The notes under the pieces were generated by a model that was given only the letters and a program-made list of their open reading frames with translations, searched no databases and had not been told where the DNA came from. This document shows positions 29,621 through 38,343 of a stretch of DNA of 38,600 bases, piece by piece. The first letter of the stretch is position 1; each line of letters begins with the position of its first letter. The DNA comes from a virus. Location: positions 1-38,600 of IMG/VR virus record IMGVR_UViG_3300036859_001048, one strand, 5' to 3'. The translations under genes and the position numbers were made by a program.

Positions 29621-29959
29621 ATGACGGAGGCCACGACCGTCTTTTCGATCACGCTCGCCTCGGGCGAGACCCGCAAGCTCCCGGCGCCGCCCTATGCGGA
29701 CCTGGTCGCTTTCGAGCGGCGGTTCCGCAAGCCGTCGGCCACGCTCGCTGTCGAGCAGTACGCAGAGGAGATCGCCTTCCTCTGCTGGCTCCAGCTGCGC
29801 CGGCTCGCCCCGAGCTCCACGCCGGGGGAGTTCGAGCCCTTCCTCGAGCAGGTTGCCGGCATCGTCTACGGCGCCCAGCCGGACGGCGCCGGCGAGCAGG
29901 TCCCGGGGGAGGTCACGAACGAGGGGGAAGCCGCGCCGGCCTCGGAGCCGGCTCCGTAA
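29621..29959 (+). CDS. tail assembly chaperone G
   Basis: A 112-residue protein. It starts TEATTVFSITLASGETRKLPAPPYADLVAFERRF and contains the helical AVEQYAEEIAFLCWLQLRRL typical of gpG-like chaperones. An acidic Gly/Ala/Pro tail follows, in which the frameshift site lies. It guides tape-measure and tube assembly. It precedes the tape measure by one gene, as expected. Confidence 0.8.
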   Translation: MTEATTVFSITLASGETRKLPAPPYADLVAFERRFRKPSATLAVEQYAEEIAFLCWLQLRRLAPSSTPGEFEPFLEQVAGIVYGAQPDGAGEQVPGEVTNEGEAAPASEPAP

Positions 29960-30144
29960 CCCTCACGATCGCCGCGCTCGCTATCGAAACCGGGATCCCG
30001 ATCTCCGACCTCCTCAACCCGGACCACGACGAGGTGCTCTGCCAGATGGTCGACATCCTCAACCGCCGGCGCCAGGCAGAGGGGCGCGCCCGCCTCCGTG
30101 AGGAGCTGCGCCGGCGCCTCCGCGGCCAGGCGCCGGCCTTCTAG
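29923..30144 (+). CDS. T part of the G-T chaperone fusion, reached by -1 frameshift
   Basis: In the -1 frame relative to the G gene there is an open frame with no start codon of its own. It reads VTLTIAALAIETGIPISDLLNPDHDEVLCQMVDILNRRRQAEGRARLREELRRRLRGQ, a good T-domain. The likely slip is at GGGGGAA (29923-29929), read as G.GGG.GAA in the G frame; a second G run at 29905-29910 is an alternative. The full G-T product would be about 174 residues from 29621 to 30144. Programmed frameshifts here are a known siphovirus trait; the exact site is inferred. Confidence 0.7.
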   Translation, partial: GGSRAGLGAGSVTLTIAALAIETGIPISDLLNPDHDEVLCQMVDILNRRRQAEGRARLREELRRRLRGQAPAF

Positions 30145-30153
30145 CGTCCCCAG

Positions 30154-30660
30154 ATGGGCCTTACCGCTCGCCGGAAGGCGCTGATCCTCAAAGCACGCCG
30201 CTCGCCCCGTTCGGGGCGCGTGAGCCCCCTCCACGGCCAGGTGCTGGTCGAGGGGCTGGACGACCTCGCCCGGGCGTTCTCCCTCGCGCCGCCGCAGATC
30301 AAGGTCGAGCTGCAGACCGAGCTCCGAGAGGGGGTGCTCCTCGCCCGGGCCCGCGCGGTCCAGATCGCCCCGAGGGGGCGCGCCGGCGATAAGCGGGCAG
30401 GCCACCCGGGGCTGCTCGCGGCCTCGCTGAAGGTGATCCGCCGGCGGTTGGGTTTCGCGCTCGGCGGGACACTCGACTACCTCGGCGTGGTGCTCTTCGG
30501 AAAGATCGCCGAGCACCCGGGCCACGGGCACCGCGACGACCACGTGCGCCGCCTCACGCCGAACCCGTTCCTGCTCGAGGCCATCCGCGATACCGCGCCA
30601 CGGATCATCGCGCGCGTCGGCCCGGCGATCGACCGGGCCCTCGCGCGGCTCTTCGACTAG
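30154..30660 (+). CDS. HK97 gp10-like minor protein
   Basis: A 168-residue basic protein. Segments VLVEGLDDLARAFSLAPPQIKVELQTELREGVLLARARAVQIAPRG and NPFLLEAIRDTAPRIIARVGPAIDRALARLF match the HK97 gp10-type proteins, small tail-completion or neck components. Its position after the chaperones, not next to the connector, is a less common order. Function is by similarity only. Confidence 0.6.
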   Translation: MGLTARRKALILKARRSPRSGRVSPLHGQVLVEGLDDLARAFSLAPPQIKVELQTELREGVLLARARAVQIAPRGRAGDKRAGHPGLLAASLKVIRRRLGFALGGTLDYLGVVLFGKIAEHPGHGHRDDHVRRLTPNPFLLEAIRDTAPRIIARVGPAIDRALARLFD

Positions 30661-30673
30661 CCCTCCCCTCATC

Positions 30674-30704
30674 CCAGGAATTCCTGGAATTCCAGGAGGC
30701 CTCC
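30674..30704 (+). promoter_or_regulatory. three overlapping palindromes over the tape-measure ribosome site
   Basis: CCAGGAATTCCTGG (30674-30687), CTGGAATTCCAG (30684-30695) and GGAGGCCTCC (30695-30704) overlap in a row. The last contains the GGAGG ribosome binding site of the GTG at 30706. A fold could hide or expose that site; a protein operator is also possible. Confidence 0.5.
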
Positions 30705-30705
30705 C

Positions 30706-33315
30706 GTGGCGTCCCGCTCCCAGGTCTTCATCTCCGTCGTCGGCGACTCCTCCGGAGCGGTCCGCGCCTTCCAGGCCGCCGAGCGCGAGCTGGGGCGCCT
30801 GGGCGTCGCCGCGGCCGCCTCGTCCTCGGTCATCGGGAATCGCCTCCAGAAGGCCGGGGAGCGGATCACCGGCGTCGGCAAGACGGCGTCCCGCGCCGGG
30901 CGCTCGCTCACCCGCTCGCTCACGTTGCCGCTCGCCGCCGCCGGCGTCGGTGCCGCCAAGCTCGCCCTCAATTTCGAGGACTCGCTGACGAAGATCGAGT
31001 CTCTCGTCGGCGTCTCGCGCGAGCAGGTCGAGGCCTGGGGCAGAGAGATCCTCCGGCTCGGGCCGCGCCTGGCCAAGGGCCCGCAGGAGCTCGCCGATGC
31101 GCTGTTCTTCATCACCGGCTCCGGCATCAAGGGCGCCGCGGCCATGGACGTGCTCGCCGCCTCGGCGAAGGCGTCCGCCGCGGGGCTCGGCGAGACCAAG
31201 GTCGTCGCCGACGCCGTCACCTCCGCGGTCAACGCCTACGGCATCAAGAGCCTGGCGGCCTCCACGGCGACCGACGTCCTGGTGGCCACCGTCAGGGAGG
31301 GCAAGGGCGAGGCCGACTCCTTCGCCGGCGCGATCGGCCGCGTCATCCCGCTCGCCTCCGAGACCGGCGTCGAGTTCCACGAGGTCGGCGCGGCGCTGGC
31401 CGCGATGACCCGCACCGGGCTCGATGCCAACGAGTCCGTCACCGCGCTGCGCGGCTTCCTCGCGGCGCTGCTCAAGCCGACCGCCCAGGGCCGCAAGGAG
31501 CTGAAGAAGCTCGGGCTCGCCGAGGAGGACCTGGCCGAGCTCACCGGGGCGCTGAACCTCTCACTCACCAAGAGCGGGATCACAATCGAGCAGCTGCGGG
31601 ACACGGTCGGGCGCAAGGGCCTGTTCGCCGGCATGCAGCTGCTCAAAGCGGCGATTGGCGATAACCGCGACGCCCTCGGCAAGATCATCCCCAACGTCCG
31701 CGCGCTGACCGGGTTCCTCTCGATTACCGGGGAGAACGCCTCGGAGAACGCGGAGATCTTCCGCAAGCTCGCGGCCTCCACCGGGGACACCGACAAGGCC
31801 TTTTCGATCGCCTCGAAGACGGCGAAGTTCAAGTTCGGCGCGGCGCTCTCCTCGCTGCAGGCCGCGGGCATCAAGGCCGGCAACGTCATCATCCCGGTTT
31901 TCACCAAGATCGCGGCCGGCGTCGGGCGGCTTGCCGAGCGCTTCTCGCGCCTGTCCCCCGCCTCGCAGCGCACCATCCTGAAGATCGGCGCGGCGCTTCT
32001 GGTCCTCGGTCCGGGCCTGCGGATCGTCGGCGCGCTCGTTTCGCCGCTCGGGCGCCTCGTCGGCGCGCTCGGGAAGTTCGTCTCGGTCAGCAAGACCGCG
32101 GGGATCATCAAGGGCATCGGCGCCGCGCTCGGCGCGCTCGGGATCTCGGGGCCCGGGCTGCTGGTCGCCGGCACGATCGCCGGGATCGCGGGCGCCTTCC
32201 TGATCCTCCGGGGCCGGACCGACAACGCCACGGCCGCGCTGCGCCGCTACAGGGACGCAGCTCGTGAGTCGAAGGACGCGACGCTTTCACTCCAGGATGC
32301 CGTCCTCGGGACGAAGCAGGCGGATCTCGCCGTGATCGGGGCCAAGCTCCAGCTCGCGGTCGCACAGAAGGAACTCAATCGCCTCCAGAGGGAAGGTCAG
32401 AAGGGGAGCGACGAGTACAAGGCAGCCGAGCTCGGCGTGAAGGAGGCGGAGCTCGCGCTCGAGCAGGCGACGAGGGACCAGGCGCGAGCGCGGGACGCTG
32501 AGACCAAGGCCCGTATCGACTCCGCGAACAAGACCGCCAAGGCCCAGAAGACCTTCGGGGAGGCGATCGCAGCCGTCTCCGAGGAGGGGCGCTTCCTCCA
32601 CGAATCCCTGAAGACGTCCGACGGGACGTTGACGGCCCTGCGGCGGAACACGCCCGACTTCACCGCCGCGGTGAAGGATCTCCACGACTCGCTTCAGGCG
32701 CAGAACAGGGAGATCGACGAGAGCGCCAGGGCTTTCGACAAGCTTGGGCGACACGCCGACGCGGAGAAGCTGCGCGCTACGCGAAAGACGGTCCTCGATG
32801 TTTCCCGTGCACTGGCGAACATCGCGGATCTCCCACCGACCCTAAGGTTCGATATCCTGGCTGCGCTCACGCTGAAGATCCAGGGCGGGGTCAGCCAGTT
32901 CGACATCCCGATCACCCAGCGCCTCAAGGGCGGCGCCGTCGAGGGCGACACCCGAACCGGGATCCTCCGGACGGTCATCACGCTGCCGAGCACCACGATC
33001 AAGCCGAAGCCGCTCCCCGAGTTCGCCCACGGCGGCATCGTGACCCGCCCGACGCTCGCCCTGGTGGGTGAGGGCGCCGAGGACGAGGCCGTCATCCCGC
33101 TCGACAGCGCACGCGCGCGCCGGCGCCTCGGTGGATTCGGCGGGATGTCCCCGGACGATCGACGAGCACTCGCCCGCGAGATCGCCGCCGAGATCGCCGC
33201 CGTGCTCCGCGAGCTGAAGGTCGAGATGAATGACCGCGTCGTCGGCCAGGTCGTCGCCCGGGTGATCGGCCAGGAGACGGCGCTGAAGAGCCGCAACCGC
33301 GCCCGGGCTCTGTGA
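30706..33315 (+). CDS. tail tape measure protein
   Basis: An 869-residue protein from GTG, long and helical. After an N-terminal coiled coil it has the tape-measure core (FEDSLTKIESLVGVSREQVEAWGREIL, ADALFFITGSGIKG, VTSAVNAYGI, AIGRVIPLASETGVEFHEVGAALAAMTRTG). A hydrophobic Gly-rich stretch follows (about 420-510), then a coiled coil (about 520-620). The HGGIVTRPTLALVGEGAEDEAVIPLD ending is typical of these proteins. It sets tail length and leaves with the DNA. It is preceded by the triple palindrome. Confidence 0.92.
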   Translation: MASRSQVFISVVGDSSGAVRAFQAAERELGRLGVAAAASSSVIGNRLQKAGERITGVGKTASRAGRSLTRSLTLPLAAAGVGAAKLALNFEDSLTKIESLVGVSREQVEAWGREILRLGPRLAKGPQELADALFFITGSGIKGAAAMDVLAASAKASAAGLGETKVVADAVTSAVNAYGIKSLAASTATDVLVATVREGKGEADSFAGAIGRVIPLASETGVEFHEVGAALAAMTRTGLDANESVTALRGFLAALLKPTAQGRKELKKLGLAEEDLAELTGALNLSLTKSGITIEQLRDTVGRKGLFAGMQLLKAAIGDNRDALGKIIPNVRALTGFLSITGENASENAEIFRKLAASTGDTDKAFSIASKTAKFKFGAALSSLQAAGIKAGNVIIPVFTKIAAGVGRLAERFSRLSPASQRTILKIGAALLVLGPGLRIVGALVSPLGRLVGALGKFVSVSKTAGIIKGIGAALGALGISGPGLLVAGTIAGIAGAFLILRGRTDNATAALRRYRDAARESKDATLSLQDAVLGTKQADLAVIGAKLQLAVAQKELNRLQREGQKGSDEYKAAELGVKEAELALEQATRDQARARDAETKARIDSANKTAKAQKTFGEAIAAVSEEGRFLHESLKTSDGTLTALRRNTPDFTAAVKDLHDSLQAQNREIDESARAFDKLGRHADAEKLRATRKTVLDVSRALANIADLPPTLRFDILAALTLKIQGGVSQFDIPITQRLKGGAVEGDTRTGILRTVITLPSTTIKPKPLPEFAHGGIVTRPTLALVGEGAEDEAVIPLDSARARRRLGGFGGMSPDDRRALAREIAAEIAAVLRELKVEMNDRVVGQVVARVIGQETALKSRNRARAL

Positions 33316-33316
33316 A

Positions 33317-34669
33317 ATGGCGAACATCCTCCGCTTCACCGATCCGAAGAACGACGCGACCGTCCGCCTGGACATCTCAACGCAGATCCTGGGCCTGGAG
33401 GAGCCCGACTTCGGCTTCCCCGAGGGCGACCGGCGCCGGCTCGTGCTCCCGATGCTGCTCTCCGGGACCTCCAAGGACAACCTGATCCAGCGCTGGCGGG
33501 ACCTGGTCGCCCAGGTCGAGGACGCGAGCGCGCTCGAGGTGCGGCTGGACGGCGCGACCTCGAGCGTCTGGTTCGACCCCCTGCTCGTCGACCTGAACGC
33601 CGCCGCGCGCTCGGTCGCCCCGGCGGAGGACCGCGGGGTTGCGCGGCCGCTGTATGACTGGGCCCGGGGCCGCTCGCAGATGATGCGGGCCGACCTCGAG
33701 CTCGTGTGCCGGCCCTACGCGCGTGGCGCCGAGGTCTCCCAGACGGTGGCGACGATCGCCAATGCGCCCGATGCCTCGAACTTCTTCGAGGTCGCCTCTC
33801 CCGCCGGCGACGTTCCCGCGCCGGCGAGGATCCAGGTCGACCTCGATGTCGCACCGAACCGGCTCGCCGCTCGCTTCTACCGTCGGACCGCCGGCACGCT
33901 CGCGAACTACGTCTCGATCTACGAGGCCGAGTCGGCGTCCCTGTTCAACGGGACCGCGTCCCAGGGCGAGGGCTCAGCGTCGGGAGGGAACTCGACCAGG
34001 ACCACGCCCGCCAACCAGACGCTCAACAAGACCCACGAGTGGTCCGCCGCCGCCAACACCGCCGACCGGACCGGGCTCGTGCACGTCTGGGCGAAGATCA
34101 AAGACGGGGGCGCGACGCCCGGCCAGATCGAGGCTCGGGCCGAGCTGGAGTTCCCCGGCGCCGCGAAGCCCCACGTGGGCGACACCGTCGTGGTCACCGC
34201 CGACGCCGACCACGACGGCAACACCGCCTACGAGCTCTGGTACCTCGGATCGTTCCGGATCCCCGACGACCCGGCGCCGGCGTCCTGGACCTGGCGCCTG
34301 GCGCTGCGGCGCACCGTCGGGGTGGCAACGATCGACGTGGATTACCTGCTGGTCACCCCGGCGGAAGAATCGGTCGGCGGCATCGACTGGCGCGCCGGGT
34401 CCGACATCACCGCCAACACCGTCAAGAGCTTCTCGCTCGATTCGGAGAAGGCCAAGGCGTGGTACGGGACGCTCAGTGAGTTCCGGGCCCATGCGACCGC
34501 CTTCGGTCGCGGGCTGTTCCTCAAGCCCGGCGTCACCAACCGAATCATCGTCGCGGCGTCCTCCGACGCGCACGCGACGCTAGACCAGCCGCCCTCGATC
34601 ACCGTCGACCCCATCACCCAGATCGTCATCAAGCACCGACCCCGCTACGCCTTGGTGAGAGGAACCTGA
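33317..34669 (+). CDS. distal/minor tail protein
   Basis: A 450-residue protein placed just after the tape measure, where distal tail (Dit-like) proteins sit. The N-terminal third (MANILRFTDPKNDATVRLDISTQILGLEEPDFGFPEG, DLELVCRPYA) fits such a domain. The middle and end are beta-rich (VQVDLDVAPNRLAARFYRR-like strands and EYSFSLD-type turns). The order and length give the call; there is no unique motif. Confidence 0.6.
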   Translation: MANILRFTDPKNDATVRLDISTQILGLEEPDFGFPEGDRRRLVLPMLLSGTSKDNLIQRWRDLVAQVEDASALEVRLDGATSSVWFDPLLVDLNAAARSVAPAEDRGVARPLYDWARGRSQMMRADLELVCRPYARGAEVSQTVATIANAPDASNFFEVASPAGDVPAPARIQVDLDVAPNRLAARFYRRTAGTLANYVSIYEAESASLFNGTASQGEGSASGGNSTRTTPANQTLNKTHEWSAAANTADRTGLVHVWAKIKDGGATPGQIEARAELEFPGAAKPHVGDTVVVTADADHDGNTAYELWYLGSFRIPDDPAPASWTWRLALRRTVGVATIDVDYLLVTPAEESVGGIDWRAGSDITANTVKSFSLDSEKAKAWYGTLSEFRAHATAFGRGLFLKPGVTNRIIVAASSDAHATLDQPPSITVDPITQIVIKHRPRYALVRGT

Positions 34670-34672
34670 ACG

Positions 34673-35689
34673 ATGTCGGCGATCATGGCAGAGTCCTTCG
34701 ACGGGATCGGTACGAACTCGAGCGATTACCGGTCGGGTCTGTGGCAGAGTTCCGGAGGGACGCCCGCCATTAGCCGGGGTCGGACCGGTCGAGGGACGAA
34801 CGGTCGATGGGACTGGCGGATCAAGGACTCTCTTCGCCACGCAACGCTTTTCGCGGGGATGTGGGCTCATTCAAACCTCCTGAACTCCGGGTTTCTGTTC
34901 AGCTTCGTTGACGTGGCGACCGGTGGTAGCAACGGCAGGCTGGAGATCGACACGACGGGACGCCTCCGCCTCATCAACGATATTACGGGCGTTGTCGCGC
35001 AGACAGACATCAACTACTGGAACCAGGGGCAGCGCCACTTTGTTGAGATGAAGCACGTCGTCAGCGATACGGTGGGGCTTCTACAGGCGCGGATCGACGA
35101 GGTCGTGGTCTTGACGCAGACTAACGTCGACACAAAGCGGACGGACGCCACAGTGGGGGAGGTTCAATTCGGGGACGCGAATGGAGACAACCTCTGGATC
35201 GACGAGGTCTACCTCGTCAACGGCGACGGCACGACACCGAACGATTACCTCGGGGACGTTACGGTCCTCAACAAGCGCCCGATCGGCGCGGGGACCTTCA
35301 CCGACCTGACGCGGGGCGGGACCGACAGCGGCGCCAACTGGTCGCAGCTTGACGACGACGGGCTCGGCGAGGCTGATGACGTCCGCTCCGCAACGGCCGA
35401 CGCGAAGGACACCTACGACTTCGGCGCGCTCGGCGGCACGGGCACGGACCCCGTCCACTTCGTCATGCTGCGCGCGCGGGCGCAGAAATCCGACGCCGGC
35501 GCCAAGTTCGGCCGGGTGATAATGCGCTCGGGCGAGGCGGGCAACGCGATCGAGGAGAGCGCCTCGGAGACGCTCGGCCAGGGCTTTGCGCACTTCCACC
35601 ACGCGTATAACCAGGACCCGGCCGGCGTCGCCTGGACGCGCGCCAAGGTCGACGCGGCCGAGCCGGGCGTGAAGGTCAAAGATGCATGA
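34673..35689 (+). CDS. LamG-like minor tail/fibre protein
   Basis: A 338-residue protein, less GC-rich than its neighbours. It begins MAESFDGIGTNSSDYRSGLW, continues with a concanavalin-like fold (GFLFSFVDVATGGSNGRLEIDTTGRLRL, HFVEMKHVVSDTVGLLQARIDE) and NLWIDEVYLVNGDGTTPNDYLGDVTV, and ends with FHHAYNQDPAGVAWTRAKVDAAEPGVKVKDA. This layout recurs in phage surface proteins that follow distal tail genes. It could bind surface glycans of the host; the ligand is unknown. Confidence 0.65.
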   Translation: MSAIMAESFDGIGTNSSDYRSGLWQSSGGTPAISRGRTGRGTNGRWDWRIKDSLRHATLFAGMWAHSNLLNSGFLFSFVDVATGGSNGRLEIDTTGRLRLINDITGVVAQTDINYWNQGQRHFVEMKHVVSDTVGLLQARIDEVVVLTQTNVDTKRTDATVGEVQFGDANGDNLWIDEVYLVNGDGTTPNDYLGDVTVLNKRPIGAGTFTDLTRGGTDSGANWSQLDDDGLGEADDVRSATADAKDTYDFGALGGTGTDPVHFVMLRARAQKSDAGAKFGRVIMRSGEAGNAIEESASETLGQGFAHFHHAYNQDPAGVAWTRAKVDAAEPGVKVKDA

Positions 35690-37563
35690 CCGAGTCTCGG
35701 TTCGCGCGCGAGGACCTCGAGGCGGTCGTCGACACTCCGAGTGCACCGTCCGCCGAATTCTCCAGGGAGGATCTCGAAGCTGTTGTTGATAGCCCAACGG
35801 CTCCGAGCGCCCAGTTCGCCCGAGAGGACCTCGAGGCGGTCGTCGACACATCGACCGCGCCAGCGGCGCAGTTCGCGCGGCTCGACATGGAGGTCGTCGT
35901 CCCGCGCGATCTCGTCAAGGCACCGCCGGCCCCGGCCGCGGCTCCCTCGCTCGGCGCCTGCTCCGTCCAGGTCCTCATTCGGCCGGTCGGCTCCGAGCCG
36001 ATCGACGTCACCGCGGAGAAGCGGAACCTGTTGTTCTCACAGGGCTCGCCGGGGGGCTACGACTACGCGAGCTTCCGCCTCCCGCGCCAGTTCCCGCTCG
36101 AGTACCCGGAGTGGCGCGCGTGGGCCGAGGTCGAGGTCCGCGACAACGAGGAGATCGTCTGGCAGGGGCGCCTGGAGAGGCCGGGCATGGAGGACGTCGG
36201 CTCCACCGAGTGGCGCACCTTCCAGGCGTTCGGGTGGCAGGCCCACTCCGACGACGACCGCTACCGGGGGATCCTAAAGGACCGGAGGCTGACCAGCTTC
36301 CTCGAGCGCCGGCAGGGCCCGTCTGACTACAAGAACCAGGTCGAGGCCTCGCCCGAGGAGGACCCCACGCTCGGCGACGTGCTCAAGGTCCGCATCCCGA
36401 AGAACCTCGACGAGGCGCCACTCGCGTCCACGCGCCTGGAGCTCGTCTACACGATCCCGGACACCTTCCCGCGCCGGCAGATCAGCCGGGTGCACTTCCG
36501 CTGGAAGGCCAACGTCGCCTCGGCGAGCCTTCTGTTCAAGGTCCGCAACCAAACCGGGGCCGACAAGTACTCCGTCGCCTACACCACGACCGAGCAGGTG
36601 GTCGAGCTGGGCCCGGCCAACTGGTCGGGCACCGACCGCTCGGTGATCCTGGTGCCGTTCTACGTCGGGGTCGATCTCGCCCAGATGAACCCGGCCTTCG
36701 AGGTCCTGATCTACGACTTCCAGGTCTTCGGCACCGTGCTGGACGGGGGCGGCCCCAACAAGCTGCGGGCCTCCGACGTCGTCAAGGAAGTGATCGCGGC
36801 CTCTTGCCCGCGCTTCGACACGACCTACATCTCGGAGACGCCGGCCTCGGTCGACCCGGCGGTCTACGAGGAGCCGACGAACCCGCGGCAGGTCTTCGAC
36901 GAGATGCTCCCGCTCTCGGTGTCGGACCCGCTCAACAACTCGGTCTCGGACCCGCCGTGGCACTGGGGGGTCTACGAGAAGCTCGAGGCCTCCGGCAAGT
37001 ACCGCTTCGTGCTGGAGACGATCGAGGAGAAGGTCACCTACGAGGCCCACGACGTCGAGGTCGAGCCGGTCGAGTTCGACTACCAGGGCCAGTTCAACAA
37101 AGCGATCGTCTCCTACACAGACTCCAAGGGTCAGCCCCAGGAGGTCGCGCGCACCCGAGCCGTCGCCGCGCTGGATGATCTCGGCATCACCCGGACGGTG
37201 ACCTTCTCGGGAGAGTTCCGCGCCACCGGCAAGATCTCCGAGAAGGCGCTCGCCGAGCGGGTCGGCGACTTCCTGCTGCGCGACGCGGCGAACCCGGTGC
37301 GCTCGGGTCAGCTGACGGTCCGCGACAGCGAGCTGCTCGACGTCGCGACCGGCACGCCGGTCCACATCTGCCGGATCAAGGCCGGCCGCTACATCCGGCT
37401 TACCAAGCAGCGCTCGATCGAACCCGGCTCAACCGTGCGGGGCGAGTTCTCGGTCTACCTCATCACCCACGTCGAGGTCGACGAGGACTCCCACGTCGCC
37501 CGGCTGACGCTGGATCGCCCGCCGGCGCTGCTCCCGAACCTGATCGCCCGCATCTCCGCCTGA
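35686..37563 (+). CDS. baseplate hub / tail-associated protein with N-terminal repeats
   Basis: A 625-residue protein. The first ~75 residues are four copies, three complete, of a 19-residue unit (FAREDLEAVVDTPSAPSA-type). A long hub-like part follows: VQVLIRPVGSEPIDVTAEKRNLLFSQGSPGGYDYASFRLPRQ, a VRDNEEIVWQGRL strand, and RASDVVKEVIAASCPRFDTTYI. It ends with a beta domain (SGQLTVRDSELLDVATGTPVHICRIKAGRYIRLTKQ). The pattern fits the tail-tip hub of HK97-type phages. The repeats would sit as a flexible N-terminal arm. It ends in the tandem duplication described separately. Confidence 0.65.
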   Translation: MTESRFAREDLEAVVDTPSAPSAEFSREDLEAVVDSPTAPSAQFAREDLEAVVDTSTAPAAQFARLDMEVVVPRDLVKAPPAPAAAPSLGACSVQVLIRPVGSEPIDVTAEKRNLLFSQGSPGGYDYASFRLPRQFPLEYPEWRAWAEVEVRDNEEIVWQGRLERPGMEDVGSTEWRTFQAFGWQAHSDDDRYRGILKDRRLTSFLERRQGPSDYKNQVEASPEEDPTLGDVLKVRIPKNLDEAPLASTRLELVYTIPDTFPRRQISRVHFRWKANVASASLLFKVRNQTGADKYSVAYTTTEQVVELGPANWSGTDRSVILVPFYVGVDLAQMNPAFEVLIYDFQVFGTVLDGGGPNKLRASDVVKEVIAASCPRFDTTYISETPASVDPAVYEEPTNPRQVFDEMLPLSVSDPLNNSVSDPPWHWGVYEKLEASGKYRFVLETIEEKVTYEAHDVEVEPVEFDYQGQFNKAIVSYTDSKGQPQEVARTRAVAALDDLGITRTVTFSGEFRATGKISEKALAERVGDFLLRDAANPVRSGQLTVRDSELLDVATGTPVHICRIKAGRYIRLTKQRSIEPGSTVRGEFSVYLITHVEVDEDSHVARLTLDRPPALLPNLIARISA

Positions 37564-37579
37564 TCGCCCGCATCTCCGC
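37540..37579 (+). repeat. 20-bp tandem duplication at the end of the hub gene
   Basis: CTGATCGCCCGCATCTCCGC occurs twice with no gap (37540-37559 and 37560-37579). The new junction creates the in-frame TGA (37561-37563) that ends the hub gene. The copy beyond it reads the same last residues and then meets TAA, so the C-terminal amino acids did not change. Confidence 0.9.
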
Positions 37580-37597
37580 GTAAACAGGAGAAGCCCC

Positions 37598-38128
37598 ATG
37601 ACCGCGTTCGCGCTCGGCTGGCCGCTCGAGGTCGGTGCCTCCGGCTACAAACCGCTGCCGATCGAGGACTCCTTCTACCGCGACGGCTACGGGACGACGC
37701 GAAGCAACCCGGACGGGTTGCACCTCGCGATCGATCTGCGCACCGGCGGGGTGGTCGGGGTGCCGGTCCTGGCGCCCGAGCCGGGGTTCGTCTGCCTGGT
37801 CGATCCCGACCCTGGAGGCGGCGAGGGCAAGGTCGTCGGGGTCCGCGGCGCCTACTCGGGCTGGATCATCGCGCACTTCCACTGCGCGGACGTCATCGTG
37901 AAGCCCGGGCAGACCGTCGGACTGTTCCAGCGGCTCGCCCATGTCGGGATGACCGGCAGCACCACCGGGCCCCACGACCACATCGAGGCGGCTCAGCCGG
38001 GCACGCGACTCCCCTATGCGCGCGTGATCTCGATCGGGGACTACCTGCGCAAATATCGCGACCCCAGAGTGAACCTGCTGCCGTTCCTGCTGCAGGCGCT
38101 CCGCGAGCGCCGCTGGCGGGCGGCATGA
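37598..38128 (+). CDS. M23 (LytM-type) peptidase
   Basis: A 176-residue protein with ACAGGAG upstream. It has the M23 zinc signature: H42 and D46 in DGLHLAIDLRTG, H93 in GWIIAHFHC, and H126xH128 in GPHDHIEA. There is no signal peptide or separate cell-wall binding domain. Such enzymes cut peptidoglycan cross-bridges. It could be the endolysin or a virion-associated lysin; the following membrane proteins favour a lysis module. Confidence 0.85.
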   Translation: MTAFALGWPLEVGASGYKPLPIEDSFYRDGYGTTRSNPDGLHLAIDLRTGGVVGVPVLAPEPGFVCLVDPDPGGGEGKVVGVRGAYSGWIIAHFHCADVIVKPGQTVGLFQRLAHVGMTGSTTGPHDHIEAAQPGTRLPYARVISIGDYLRKYRDPRVNLLPFLLQALRERRWRAA

Positions 38129-38343
38129 GGCTCGCGTGGCCCGGCGCGATAGCGGCCGCGGCGATCGCGCTGTCGTTCTGGCGTCCCGTCTCACCCGAGA
38201 TCCACGTCCAGGTGCCGCGAGAGCTCAAGGTCAGCCTCGAGCTCCGGCCGGCGGGCCCGGTGGAGGTCAAGGTGACGGGGATTCCGGAAGAGCTACAGCT
38301 GCGGCCGGGCACGGTTTCGCTCGAGGTCAAGGGCGCGCCGTGA
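38125..38343 (+). CDS. small membrane-anchored protein
   Basis: A 72-residue protein overlapping the peptidase stop. An N-terminal hydrophobic helix (WPGAIAAAAIALSFW) is followed by a beta-rich outside part (EIHVQVPRELKVSLELRPAGPVEVKVTG and GTVSLEVKGAP). It could be a lysis accessory or an anchored peptide. No family is recognised. Confidence 0.5.
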   Translation: MRLAWPGAIAAAAIALSFWRPVSPEIHVQVPRELKVSLELRPAGPVEVKVTGIPEELQLRPGTVSLEVKGAP

